Below, one piece after another: positions 1-8,803 of a DNA stretch of 23,698 nt. The stretch's first letter is position 1. Each line of letters begins with the position of its first letter. Source of the DNA: an uncultured Methanobrevibacter sp. (GTDB lineage Archaea; Methanobacteriota; Methanobacteria; Methanobacteriales; Methanobacteriaceae); assembly GCF_900316895.1 (NCBI RefSeq), contig NZ_ONER01000021.1, forward strand, positions 1 to 23,698. The letters run 5' to 3'. The position numbers and the translations under genes were made by a program. Below the pieces are notes generated by a model. It was not told the DNA's origin, did no database searches, and saw only the letters and a program-made list of their open reading frames with translations.

Positions 1-3000
1 TTTGCTGTCAGTTTTAACGGTGTATGTTTTACCGTTATACTTGATAGTTACACTTTCACCAGCACCAACGGCTTTGCCGTCTTTAGTTACGAGAACTTTG
101 TAGTTTGCAGTAGCTGAGTAAATAGCTGCAACGTTCTTGTTTTCTGTAATTCCATATACAGGAACGTGAACATTCACTGTCGCATCTTTGGATAATGATG
201 GATATTTGCCATCACCGGAGTAACTTACAGTAACGTTATGATTACCGTCACTTAAGCCAGGCACGGTAACACTAGCAGTTCCGTTTTCGACAACTGCTGC
301 GTATTTTTTACCATCAACCTCAACAGTCAAGTAACCGGTTGCATCACTAGGCAAGTTTACACTGAATGTAGGTGAATCGGATTCACTGGATGTAGGGACA
401 TCTAACGCAGTATCAGCAGTTATGTTACTTGCAATGGTTACATTTACCGGTTTTTCAAATCCTGCATATTTCTCATCACCAGTGTAGGTAACAACAGCAG
501 TGTGGTTACCTCCAGATAATGGGAAAGTAGTGATACTTGCAGAACCGTCTACAATAGGTGCATGGTATTGTTCTCCATCAACATCCACTAATAAGTAACC
601 GGTAGCGTCTTTAGGTAAATCAATAGTGAATGTAGGGGTTGTTGTGTTTTCAGGAACATCAATTGATACAGCATCCTGAGGAACAACATCCTTAGTTACA
701 ACTAAGGTTTTTTCAACTATTACACCATTATAATTGTCATCACTGTCGAATATTACTTTAACATCATAACTGCCTTCAGCTAATGAAATGTTTTGGTTAA
801 CATCATATCTATTACCATTAATTTCAACAACAACGTTTCCAGTATAAGTTTCAGGAACACTAACGGTTACGGTGAAGTTTTCATCAATAGCAACTTTTTC
901 AGGCACATTGACTGTAGGATTAATTGCGGATTTTTCAACAGTGAATGTGATAGAATCACTGGAACCGGCAACAGTTTCACTATCAGCGATAGTGGCAGTG
1001 ACATTGTAAGTACCAGCAGCCAAGCCAGTTAAAACAATTTTACCGTCAACGACAGTATAATCAACAGTTTGGTCATTAGCATCTTTAACAACTACAGTAG
1101 CTTCACCATTTGTAGCGGTTACAGTAATATTCACTGCGCCCGGATAAACAATGGTATCTGTTACAGGATCAATCACGACACTGGAACTTTCTTTGTTAAT
1201 CACAAATGAAATGGTGCTGTCTGCAGCTGCGTAATTATCAGTTTCTGCATAGTTTACGGAAACGTCATTATAAGCTCCTGCAGCTAATCCTGAAATACTA
1301 CCAGTACCTGAACCGCCTTGAACTTCAATAACTGTTTGATGAGCATCATCCACTTTAATAGTGTAGCTACCATCAGTACCGGTTACTGTAAATTCAACAG
1401 CATCAGGATAAGTAGTTTCAGAGACTTCAACTGTGAATTCCGGAGTCGCTTTTGAAATTTCAAATTCTTTGTCTACAGTTGTTTTATTGTAGTTGTCATT
1501 ACCTGCAAATGTTACAGTAGCATTTTGTTTACCTGCTGCAACATTAGTGAAAGTAGCGTAAGCCACACCATTTTCCACGGTGACAGGAGTTATCACATCT
1601 CCCACAGTGATGTTATAGTCACCGTCGGCATTAGATGTTACAATAACGGTTACTACACCTGGGTATTCGTCAACTGCAACAACTGCATCTACTGAAATGG
1701 TTAAAACAGTAGTTGATTTTACATAGAATACTGTTGAGTTAATTGCAGAGTTATAATTGCCGTTTACGTCTTCAAACATTGCAACGACCGGATATTGACC
1801 AGCACCTAAATCTTCAAAGGTTCTGTTTCCAGTACCGTTGACAACATTGATTGTATATTCCTTATTGTTTATGATTACAGTTACGCTAGCGTTTAGGCCT
1901 TCATCGTTGACGCCCGCTAAAGTTACAACAACAGTAGCATTTTCGCCTTCAACGATGTCATCAACTGAAACTGTGAATTCAGTTACGTTTGCTGTTGGAA
2001 CATCTAAGACACCAGTGTATTTGGTTAAACCAGTTGCCTCATAATTTGTTGAAATTACTTTAGAGCCAGCGGTTCCAATGTAATAATCAACGGTGTATAA
2101 TCCAGTATCTTTATCAAAGGATATGTCATCAATAGTTTCTCCATTAACTGAGAATCTGAAATCAACATCATAAATGAAATTGCCTTTATCGTCTGTTAAT
2201 GTAGCATTAAGGATGAAAATATTTCCTTGTTCAGCAGGAATAGTTTTATTATTTAAGAATGTAGCATTCAATGGATTAATTATTTCAACTCCCGGTTGGG
2301 TGTAGATTTGTACTGCATCACCAGTGATTGTATTATTGGACAATGTTAATGTAGTATCAGGGTACCAAAGATATATAGCATTAGAACCACCTGGAGCTTC
2401 ATTATCTTCAAATACAGAGTTAGAAACGCTTGTACTTGCAGAGGAAATGATTGCTCCACCACCAGAAATAGCATAATTTTCAACGAAGTTACAGTTATCA
2501 ACAATTAAATCAGAGCCGCCTTCATTTTCAATAGCACCACCGTAGTCAGCGACATTGTTAATGAAGTCTGAATCGGTTACAGTTATAACTGCACTATCTG
2601 ACCAGAAGTAGAATGCTCCACCGTCATCAGCGATGTTGTCTATGAATGTACAGTTATCAATTAAACTGTCTGAATCTACACCTGCGAAACTTACAGCTCC
2701 ACCACATCTTGCAGAGTTATTGATGAAAGTTGAATCAACGATTGTTGCCTGAGCATCATCTGGGAATACTACAATTGCTCCACCTTGAGTGTTAGAAGTA
2801 CCTGAACTTCCTACACCTACTCCTTTGTTGTTTTCAAAGGTACAGTTATCAACTTCTAAGTTTGAGGATTCTACAAAGATTGCGCCACCGAAAGTAGCGT
2901 TGTTTCCTTCAAATTTAGTGTTTTTAACGGTTAAGACATAATCTTCATCAGGGTTCATGTATCCAAGAGAGGATATTGCTCCACCCCAAGATCCTGTGTT

Positions 3001-6000
3001 GTTTGCAAAGTAAGAATCATAAATATCAGTTTTACCTGTAGTTACAACAGCACCAACTAGTAAATCTCCTTTGTTTCCATCACGGATAACGATGTCTTTA
3101 AGGTTATTGGTAATATTAGATGAATAAATAGCTAAAGTACCATTTAAGTTGTAAATTGCTGCTCCACCGTTGTCATCATTTGCTGTACGGAAAGTAATGT
3201 CGTTGCTTTCAAATACGGAATTTGCAACAACTACAGTACCTTCTGAGTAGATTGCTCCACCACGATAAACTGCGGTGTTATTAATAAAGTTAACTTTGTC
3301 AGCGAGTAAACCAGCGCCTTCATTCACATAAATGCCAGCACCTTTATCAGCTTTAGCGTCGCAAACAGTAAGATTGCCTAAAACTAAAGTGTAACCAGAA
3401 GTGACATTGAATAATCTAGCGAGATTTGCACCACTAATAGTGGATCCGTTACCATCAATGATGATATTCTTATCAATTACAATACCATCTTCAAGACCTT
3501 CATCAAACTCGGCAATGTATGCATAATCTATGTCTAAAGTTATAAGCATTGTTTCAGCATTGTCTATTTTATTTTTCAAGTCTGTTAAAGATGAGGAAAC
3601 TACATAAACTGCAGTTGCAACTTCTTGAGCAGGATAATCCAAAGTTACTAAATAGGTACCTGGTTTTGTAGGAGTGAAAGTGCCTGTGTATTTTTCACCA
3701 TCGAATGAGGCAGATTCATTGAATACTACTTCACCATCTTTGTAAACTACAAATTTGAGATTAGCATCATAAACCAAATTGCCGCTATCATCAGTTAAAT
3801 TAATAGTTACTGTGATTTCACCTAAGTGCCTATTATAAGTTTTATTTTCTGAAATATTTGCTCTGACAGTTGAAACAATTTCAGTACCACCTGAAGTTAT
3901 TACAGGAACATATGCAGAAGAAATATCATTATTTTCTAGACTTAAATTACCATCACCGGCCCATATACCATATCTATTGGTTGTAGAAATTTTAGAATCT
4001 TCAACATTTACGTTTGCATTATTCTCAACATCAATAGCAATGGAACCTGTGACATCATTAATGAATTCAGAGTTTTCAATATTTGCATCGCCAGTACTGT
4101 ATACAGTTACTACACCCCAGTCATATGTATTAGCATTTTCAGTGAAGTTACATCCATCAATAGCTAGACTGGAACTACCGAAAGTAACTATTGTTGCAGC
4201 GGCCGCAGTGTTTTCTTCAAAGTTGGATTCAGTGATTGTGATTGAAGCATTATCTGAAACGCATATTGCTCCACCCCAAGCACTTGCATCATTTCCAACG
4301 AAGTCAGAATTTGAAACGGATAAAGAACCCTCTTCTGAGAAGAAGTATACTGCCCCACCATTTACAGCAGAGTTATCAACAAAAGTACAATTATCTACGA
4401 AAGTATCTGAAGCAACTCCTGGGAAACTTACAGCTCCACCAAGATTAGCAGAGTTGCCAATGAAAGTTGAATCAATGATTTCTGCATGAGAATCGCCTGG
4501 GAATATAACAATTGCTCCACCTTGAGTGTCAGAAGTTCCTGAACTTCCTACACCTACACCTCTGTTGTTTTCAAAGGTACAGTTTCTAACGTCTAAGTTT
4601 GAGGATTCAACAAAGATTGCACCACCAAAAGTAGCATTGTTTCCTTCAAATTTAGAGTTTAAAACAGATAAAACATAATCATCAGGGTTTAAATATCCAA
4701 CAGATGATATTGCTCCGCCCCAAGATCCTGTGTTGTTTGCAAAGTATACATTGTCAATGATTGTTTCACCGGAGGTAACTACAGCACCAATAAGTAAATC
4801 ACCGCTGTTTCCATCACGGATAACGATGTCTTTAAGGTTATTGGTTATTTTACTATCTTTTATTAATAAAATGCCTCTTAAGTTGTATATTGCTGCTCCA
4901 CCGTTGTCATCATTTGCTGTACGGAAAGTAATGTCGTTGCTGTCAAATACACAGTCTGTAACATTTACAAAACATTCTGAGTAGATTGCTCCACCACGAT
5001 AGACAGCAGTGTTATTAATGAAGTCTACAGTTTGAGCAATGAAACTGTTAGCAGCTTCTACGTAAACTGCACCACCTTTTTCAGCGTTACCATTCTTTAA
5101 AATAATTTTGTTTAGTGTTAATGTGGCGCCATCATTTACAGCAAAGATTCTGCCGGAATTATCTGCATCCAAATATGTGCTAATTACACGTTTACTGTTT
5201 GCATATCCAGTGATTGTTAAATCTTTTTCAACAATAATACCATCTGCAAATGTTGCTTTTTCATCATCCGCTTTGGTGATTTTAGATGAACCAATATAAA
5301 CTTCTCCACCACTAACTAAAGCAATAAGATTGGACAATTGAGTAAAAGTAGTGAGACCGGATTGGGAAACTCTACCGTTATTTTCAATAGCATAATCCCC
5401 AACATTAGTGAAATTAGTAGTCAAACCTACTGATACTGTACCGTCATTGGTTATAGCAGCTGTGCCGTCACCGGCAATTTCAGCATTATTTATAGTTAAA
5501 ATAGTGTGGCCTTCTCCATAAATTGAAACTGATCTGTTTATATAAATACCATTTGCAAAGGTTTCATATTCTGAATCTAGTTTAGTAACATCACCAGTTA
5601 GGTAGATGCTTGCTGTAGTTCCACTATCAATCATAGCTTGTAAATCAGCAAAACTAGTAGCATCATAATAAACTTTAGCATATGAAACATATGGAACGTC
5701 TCCAACACCATCAAAGTAAACTGAAGGGCTGTTTCCACCTATAATATCTGCACCTGCATTATCATAAGTGTTATTAGAAATGGTTAAAGGTCCCCTATTA
5801 GGAGCAATAATAGTATTAGTGAATGATGAATCAGTAATAGAACCTTGCCTAATATATACTGCATCGCTACGTGAAGTATTATTTACAAATGTAGAACCTG
5901 TAATGGTCATAATTGAATCACTGTATGTTGCTCCACCCATTCCTCCACGGTTATTGGTTTTACCATTAAATGTTTCGGAATACGCTGAATTAGCAGTGTT

Positions 6001-7119
6001 GTTAATGAAAGTACATCCAACTACTTGGGTATTTGTGGTTGAAATTGCACCTCCCATAGCTGCACTGTTATCTTTAAATATACAGTCAGAAATTATGCAT
6101 TCATCGGACTCTGTAGCTGCAATTGCTCCACCATGAGCATAATTTGAATTTGAACTACCAGTACCCCTAACTTTGTTTCCGGTGAAATTAGATTCTGATA
6201 TATAATAATTTCCATCAGGGCAGTAAATAGCTCCACCATTGAATGCAAAGTTATTATTAAAAGTAGAACCTGAAACAATTAAATTGGAAGCATCACCATC
6301 ACTTAATATTGCACCACCGTATGATCCACTGTTGTTTTCAAATATGGAATCGGTTACAGTTAAAGCACCATTTCTATTTGATACTGCTGCATTGCTTAAG
6401 TCTCCAGTGTATGCACCTGTTCCTCCACGGTGTACAATGTCTTTTAGGTTATTTGATATTGTAGAAGTGGATATGAGGACATCACCATTTTTTGTATAAA
6501 TTGCAGCTCCGCCATAACCGTTTACGCTACGGTCGGTTAAATCATTTCCATCAAAGGTAGAACCAGTTACAGTCATGGACCCGCCATCATTATATATTGC
6601 ACCACCGCTTTTAGTTGCGGTGTTGTTTAAGAAATTTGAATTAACAATGGTTAATGTTCCTCCGTTGTTGTAAATAGCTCCACCATTTTCAGCATTACCA
6701 TTTATCAATGTTACACCCATCAATGTTAAAGTGCAACCTGAATTAACATTAAATATTCCACCTAAGTTGTTTCCATCAATCTTTTGATTATTACCGAGTA
6801 GGGTAACATCCTTTGTAATTGATAGAGTGCTTTCCCCTTCAACACGAGTGTAGTCCTTTGACATTATGACTGTTCCACTTGAGTCGATTGAGTTTTGAAG
6901 CTCGGTGAAATTTCCGTCTCCATCAGCAGCCAATACATCTGTATTGTCCGTTGCCGCAACTGCGTCAACGTCTTCTGAAGCCACCTCTTCAATAGGAGCT
7001 TCATCTACAGCCTGTACGGCTGAATCTGAAGTATCATTAGTATCTGCTGCAGAAACAGCAGAAATTGCTAATATCATTACTAAAAATAGAAATAATATTG
7101 AAATTTTCGATTTCTTCAT
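1..7119 (-). CDS. Giant adhesin-like secreted surface protein (5' part; C-terminus outside window)
   Basis: The reading frame stays open from the ATG at 7119-7117 to the left edge, 2373 codons with no stop, so the gene is partial. The start follows a GAGGTT ribosome binding site at 7126-7131. Residues 1-25 form a signal peptide: lysines at 2, 3 and 5, a hydrophobic core, and likely cleavage after Ala24 or Ala25. An acidic Ala/Asp/Glu-rich stretch follows to about residue 100. Three homologous right-handed beta-helix modules lie near residues 104-410, 627-960 and 1214-1580, rich in NNTA-x-GGAI and NCTFENN-like turns. They are separated by linkers of the D-x-x-x-L-x-x-x-I-D-S-G type and by Ig-like segments. 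From about residue 1709 come seven Ig-like (Big_3_5-type) domains and the start of a different domain with KDGKAVGAGESVTIKYNGKT. This architecture is typical of Methanobrevibacter adhesin-like proteins thought to contact host, protozoa or bacteria. The ligand and the anchoring domain cannot be seen here. The gene is transcribed divergently from cfbB. Confidence 0.93.
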   Translation of the reverse strand, partial: MKKSKISILFLFLVMILAISAVSAADTNDTSDSAVQAVDEAPIEEVASEDVDAVAATDNTDVLAADGDGNFTELQNSIDSSGTVIMSKDYTRVEGESTLSITKDVTLLGNNQKIDGNNLGGIFNVNSGCTLTLMGVTLINGNAENGGAIYNNGGTLTIVNSNFLNNTATKSGGAIYNDGGSMTVTGSTFDGNDLTDRSVNGYGGAAIYTKNGDVLISTSTISNNLKDIVHRGGTGAYTGDLSNAAVSNRNGALTVTDSIFENNSGSYGGAILSDGDASNLIVSGSTFNNNFAFNGGAIYCPDGNYYISESNFTGNKVRGTGSSNSNYAHGGAIAATESDECIISDCIFKDNSAAMGGAISTTNTQVVGCTFINNTANSAYSETFNGKTNNRGGMGGATYSDSIMTITGSTFVNNTSRSDAVYIRQGSITDSSFTNTIIAPNRGPLTISNNTYDNAGADIIGGNSPSVYFDGVGDVPYVSYAKVYYDATSFADLQAMIDSGTTASIYLTGDVTKLDSEYETFANGIYINRSVSIYGEGHTILTINNAEIAGDGTAAITNDGTVSVGLTTNFTNVGDYAIENNGRVSQSGLTTFTQLSNLIALVSGGEVYIGSSKITKADDEKATFADGIIVEKDLTITGYANSKRVISTYLDADNSGRIFAVNDGATLTLNKIILKNGNAEKGGAVYVEAANSFIAQTVDFINNTAVYRGGAIYSECFVNVTDCVFDSNDITFRTANDDNGGAAIYNLRGILLIKDSKITNNLKDIVIRDGNSGDLLIGAVVTSGETIIDNVYFANNTGSWGGAISSVGYLNPDDYVLSVLNSKFEGNNATFGGAIFVESSNLDVRNCTFENNRGVGVGSSGTSDTQGGAIVIFPGDSHAEIIDSTFIGNSANLGGAVSFPGVASDTFVDNCTFVDNSAVNGGAVYFFSEEGSLSVSNSDFVGNDASAWGGAICVSDNASITITESNFEENTAAAATIVTFGSSSLAIDGCNFTENANTYDWGVVTVYSTGDANIENSEFINDVTGSIAIDVENNANVNVEDSKISTTNRYGIWAGDGNLSLENNDISSAYVPVITSGGTEIVSTVRANISENKTYNRHLGEITVTINLTDDSGNLVYDANLKFVVYKDGEVVFNESASFDGEKYTGTFTPTKPGTYLVTLDYPAQEVATAVYVVSSSLTDLKNKIDNAETMLITLDIDYAYIAEFDEGLEDGIVIDKNIIIDGNGSTISGANLARLFNVTSGYTLVLGNLTVCDAKADKGAGIYVNEGAGLLADKVNFINNTAVYRGGAIYSEGTVVVANSVFESNDITFRTANDDNGGAAIYNLNGTLAIYSSNITNNLKDIVIRDGNKGDLLVGAVVTTGKTDIYDSYFANNTGSWGGAISSLGYMNPDEDYVLTVKNTKFEGNNATFGGAIFVESSNLEVDNCTFENNKGVGVGSSGTSNTQGGAIVVFPDDAQATIVDSTFINNSARCGGAVSFAGVDSDSLIDNCTFIDNIADDGGAFYFWSDSAVITVTDSDFINNVADYGGAIENEGGSDLIVDNCNFVENYAISGGGAIISSASTSVSNSVFEDNEAPGGSNAIYLWYPDTTLTLSNNTITGDAVQIYTQPGVEIINPLNATFLNNKTIPAEQGNIFILNATLTDDKGNFIYDVDFRFSVNGETIDDISFDKDTGLYTVDYYIGTAGSKVISTNYEATGLTKYTGVLDVPTANVTEFTVSVDDIVEGENATVVVTLAGVNDEGLNASVTVIINNKEYTINVVNGTGNRTFEDLGAGQYPVVAMFEDVNGNYNSAINSTVFYVKSTTVLTISVDAVVAVDEYPGVVTVIVTSNADGDYNITVGDVITPVTVENGVAYATFTNVAAGKQNATVTFAGNDNYNKTTVDKEFEISKATPEFTVEVSETTYPDAVEFTVTGTDGSYTIKVDDAHQTVIEVQGGSGTGSISGLAAGAYNDVSVNYAETDNYAAADSTISFVINKESSSVVIDPVTDTIVYPGAVNITVTATNGEATVVVKDANDQTVDYTVVDGKIVLTGLAAGTYNVTATIADSETVAGSSDSITFTVEKSAINPTVNVPEKVAIDENFTVTVSVPETYTGNVVVEINGNRYDVNQNISLAEGSYDVKVIFDSDDNYNGVIVEKTLVVTKDVVPQDAVSIDVPENTTTPTFTIDLPKDATGYLLVDVDGEQYHAPIVDGSASITTFPLSGGNHTAVVTYTGDEKYAGFEKPVNVTIASNITADTALDVPTSSESDSPTFSVNLPSDATGYLTVEVDGKKYAAVVENGTASVTVPGLSDGNHNVTVSYSGDGKYPSLSKDATVNVHVPVYGITENKNVAAIYSATANYKVLVTKDGKAVGAGESVTIKYNGKTYTVKTDSK
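160..2000 (-). repeat. Array of seven Ig-like (Big_3_5-type) domains in the adhesin
   Basis: Roughly 85-95-residue units begin near 1995, 1720, 1450, 1190, 930, 693 and 420. They share an F-T-V-x-V opening, a central G-x-Y-x-V-x-V or G-x-x-x-V-T strand (examples GTYNVTATI, GNHNVTVSY), and a closing F/Y-x-G-D-x-x-Y-x-x. They are diverged in sequence but alike in length and pattern. They probably form a rigid stalk between the beta-helix head and the cell surface; this role is an inference from the domain family. Confidence 0.75.
2380..3480 (-). repeat. Beta-helix module C of the adhesin gene
   Basis: This is the most C-terminal of three homologous coding modules. Its order of motifs (GGAIYSE, FRTANDDNGGAAIYN, NNLKDIVIRDGN, FANNTGSWGGAISS, FEGNNATFGGAIFVESSNL, GVGVGSSGTS, TQGGAIV, NCTF) matches module B almost residue for residue. 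Matching nucleotides lie 1734-1737 bp apart; the 3-bp shift reflects one extra codon in this copy (NPDEDYVL against NPDDYVL). Edges are approximate. Confidence 0.85.
4240..5240 (-). repeat. Beta-helix module B of the adhesin gene
   Basis: This is the middle module. It shares long nearly identical stretches with module C, including a 53-bp block identical at the nucleotide level (4889-4941 here, 3155-3207 in C). Between such blocks the two copies diverge clearly, for example over 5100-5240. The pattern suggests old duplication with local sequence exchange. Edges are approximate. Confidence 0.85.
5900..6820 (-). repeat. Beta-helix module A of the adhesin gene (diverged copy)
   Basis: This is the N-terminal and most diverged module. 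It keeps the same motif order as B and C: NGGAIYN, GYGGAAIYT, NNLKDIVHRGG, NNSGSYGGAI, FNGGAIY, HGGAIAAT and NCTF-like turns. The aligned NNLKDIV segment lies about 1611 bp from that of module B (anchor CACGG at 6426 against 4815). Edges are approximate. Confidence 0.7.
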
Positions 7120-7141
7120 TTACGCAACCTCATTTTTCGAT

Positions 7142-7169
7142 TTAATCTAAACAAAAAATTTTAGATTAA
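7142..7169 (-). promoter_or_regulatory. Perfect 9-bp inverted repeat in the adhesin leader
   Basis: The arms TTAATCTAA (7142-7150) and TTAGATTAA (7161-7169) are exact reverse complements separated by 10 nt. The element lies between the predicted transcription start and the ribosome binding site of the adhesin. It could be an operator for a dimeric repressor or a hairpin at the 5' end of the mRNA. The sequence does not separate these options. Confidence 0.5.
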
Positions 7170-7192
7170 TCGTGTTATATATATGATGTGTA

Positions 7193-7204
7193 TAATATAT
7201 AAAC
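7193..7204 (-). promoter_or_regulatory. TATA box of the adhesin gene
   Basis: On the minus strand this reads GTTTATATATTA. A start of transcription about 25 nt downstream would fall near 7174 and give a leader of roughly 55 nt with the ribosome binding site at 7126-7131. A second AT box (7176-7185) could serve instead. Confidence 0.5.
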
Positions 7205-7422
7205 TATTCTATATAATTTTTAATTTTTTTAAAAAACAATATTGTCTTATCTAAAAAAAAAAGTAATATTTTAAAAAATAATTAAAAAAATTATAAAAAA
7301 TTAAACACATTTAAAAAGAATATTAGTAAAAATAACTAACTGTTTATAATTTATATTAAAGAGGGAAATATCTCTCCTAAAATAAACAAACCGTGAAAAT
7401 TCAATTAAGACCAAACACTAAA

Positions 7423-7434
7423 AATATATTTAAA
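7423..7434 (+). promoter_or_regulatory. TATA box of cfbB, implying a leaderless start
   Basis: AATATATTTAAA is centred near 7428, about 25 bp before the ATG at 7453. No purine-rich ribosome binding site lies between the two, so the transcript probably starts at or next to the start codon. Confidence 0.5.
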
Positions 7435-7452
7435 ACTAGATAATATATTATT

Positions 7453-8802
7453 ATGAGAATAATTCTAGCAGGCACCGGAAGTGCAGTTGGAAAAACCACA
7501 ATTGCAACCGGAATAATGAAAGCCTTAAGTGAAAAGTACAATGTGCAACCTTTTAAGGCGGGTCCCGATTATATCGACCCTTCCTACCACACACTGGCTA
7601 CAGGGAACACTTCAAGAAACCTGGATTCATTTTTCATGAAGGAAGGCCAGATTAGAGACTCATTTTTAAAGGGAATGGAAGGCAAGGACATCGCAGTCAT
7701 TGAGGGAGTCAGAGGATTATATGAAGGAATAGATTCAATCAATGATATCGGAAGCACTTCAAGCATTGCAAAAGCTTTAGACGCACCGGTAATTCTAATC
7801 ATCAACTCAAGAAGCCTTGTCAAAAGTGCTGCAGCACTAGTTCTTGGATTTAAGGCTTTGGATCCTGAAATCAACATTGCAGGAGTCATCCTGAACAAGG
7901 TCAAGAACAAGGCGCATTATGAAAAGACCAAAAGGTCAATTGAAGAGATAACCAAAACCGAAGTAATCGGCGGAATCATCCGTGACGACAGTATTTCAAT
8001 TGAACAGAGGCATCTGGGCCTTGTTCCTGCACGTGAAAGGGAAACCTCAATCAAGTTCATTGACATCTGGTCAAAAACCATTAAGGAATCAATTGACCTT
8101 GACAGACTGGTGGAAATCGCCAAATCAGCACCAAAAATCACTTCCGAAACCATTCCGATTTGGAACAAGCTAAACAAACAGCCAGTGAAGATTGGGGTTG
8201 CCTATGATGAGGTGTTCAATTTCTACTATAAGGAAAACATCGAATCCCTGGAAGCCAACAATGCAAAAATAGAGTATTTCTCACCGTTGAACGACGAAAG
8301 CCTGCCTGATGTTGACGGAGTATACATTGGTGGAGGATATCCTGAACTCTTCTCAAAAGAGTTATCCCAAAACTCACAAATGCTTAAGGACATCAAACAG
8401 TTCCACAATGAGTCAAGGCCCATTTTTGCCGAATGCGGAGGGCTGATGTATCTCATGAACTCAATACATGACGATAAGGTGGTTGACATCTACCCGTACA
8501 AGGCGGTTCTGACAGACCGTGTTCAAGCTTTAAAATACACAATAGCCGAAGTGCAGGAGGACAACATCATCTCCAAGAAGGGCGAAGTGTTCCATGGCCA
8601 TGAATTCCATTATTCAAAAGTAATTGTGGATAAACTGAAACATCCACTGGCTTTTAAAATTACCAGAGGAAAAGGTTCATACGACCTGCAGGATGGCTTT
8701 ATGGAAAAAAACACCCTTGCAAGCTATGTTCACACGCATGTTGCTGCAATGCCTAACTTTGCAGGCAATCTATGCATTTCAGCTAAAGAATTAGGAGAAT
8801 AA
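7453..8802 (+). CDS. cfbB: Ni-sirohydrochlorin a,c-diamide synthase CfbB (CobB/CbiA family)
   Basis: This 449-aa protein amidates the a and c acetate side chains of Ni-sirohydrochlorin, using glutamine and ATP, on the way to coenzyme F430, the nickel cofactor of methyl-coenzyme M reductase. The N-terminal half is a dethiobiotin-synthetase-like ATPase with P-loop GTGSAVGKTT at residues 7-16 and the KAGPDYIDP motif near residue 35. The C-terminal half is a glutamine amidotransferase: GVYIGGGYPEL, nucleophile Cys328 in FAECGG, and a conserved His pair (His427, His429) in YVHTHVAAMP. Length and start MRIILAGTGS fit the family. Its bacterial homologue CbiA acts on cobyrinic acid in B12 synthesis. 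In methanogens the F430 role is established, though dual use cannot be excluded from sequence. The next gene follows after 1 nt, so the two are probably co-transcribed. Confidence 0.93.
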   Translation: MRIILAGTGSAVGKTTIATGIMKALSEKYNVQPFKAGPDYIDPSYHTLATGNTSRNLDSFFMKEGQIRDSFLKGMEGKDIAVIEGVRGLYEGIDSINDIGSTSSIAKALDAPVILIINSRSLVKSAAALVLGFKALDPEINIAGVILNKVKNKAHYEKTKRSIEEITKTEVIGGIIRDDSISIEQRHLGLVPARERETSIKFIDIWSKTIKESIDLDRLVEIAKSAPKITSETIPIWNKLNKQPVKIGVAYDEVFNFYYKENIESLEANNAKIEYFSPLNDESLPDVDGVYIGGGYPELFSKELSQNSQMLKDIKQFHNESRPIFAECGGLMYLMNSIHDDKVVDIYPYKAVLTDRVQALKYTIAEVQEDNIISKKGEVFHGHEFHYSKVIVDKLKHPLAFKITRGKGSYDLQDGFMEKNTLASYVHTHVAAMPNFAGNLCISAKELGE

Positions 8803-8803
8803 T

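Larger units (their letters stand above)
7120..7452. other. Non-coding divergent intergenic region
   Basis: This very AT-rich 333-bp stretch lies between the divergent adhesin gene and cfbB. It holds a TATA box for each gene near its ends and an inverted repeat close to the adhesin start. The middle (about 7210-7360) is mostly A/T runs in which I see no gene, RNA or repeat. A weak imperfect inverted repeat (GAGGGA-AATA-TCTCTC) sits at 7361-7376 with no clear role. Confidence 0.8.

Noticed and set aside
3977..4489. Plus-strand open frame of 170 codons inside the adhesin region
   Set aside because: It is antisense to the open adhesin frame, has the composition expected of a mirrored repeat sequence, no ribosome binding site, and no recognisable domain. 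The other plus-strand frames between 793 and 7150 are rejected for the same reason.
2380..6820. CRISPR array or non-coding tandem repeat
   Set aside because: The repeated units are over 1.5 kb, stay in frame, and encode conserved beta-helix motifs. There are no short regular repeats with unique spacers and no cas genes.
7361..7376. Imperfect inverted repeat GAGGGA-AATA-TCTCTC in the cfbB upstream region
   Set aside because: Short, mismatched, without a T-tract, and not placed relative to a clear promoter; it may be chance in AT-rich DNA.
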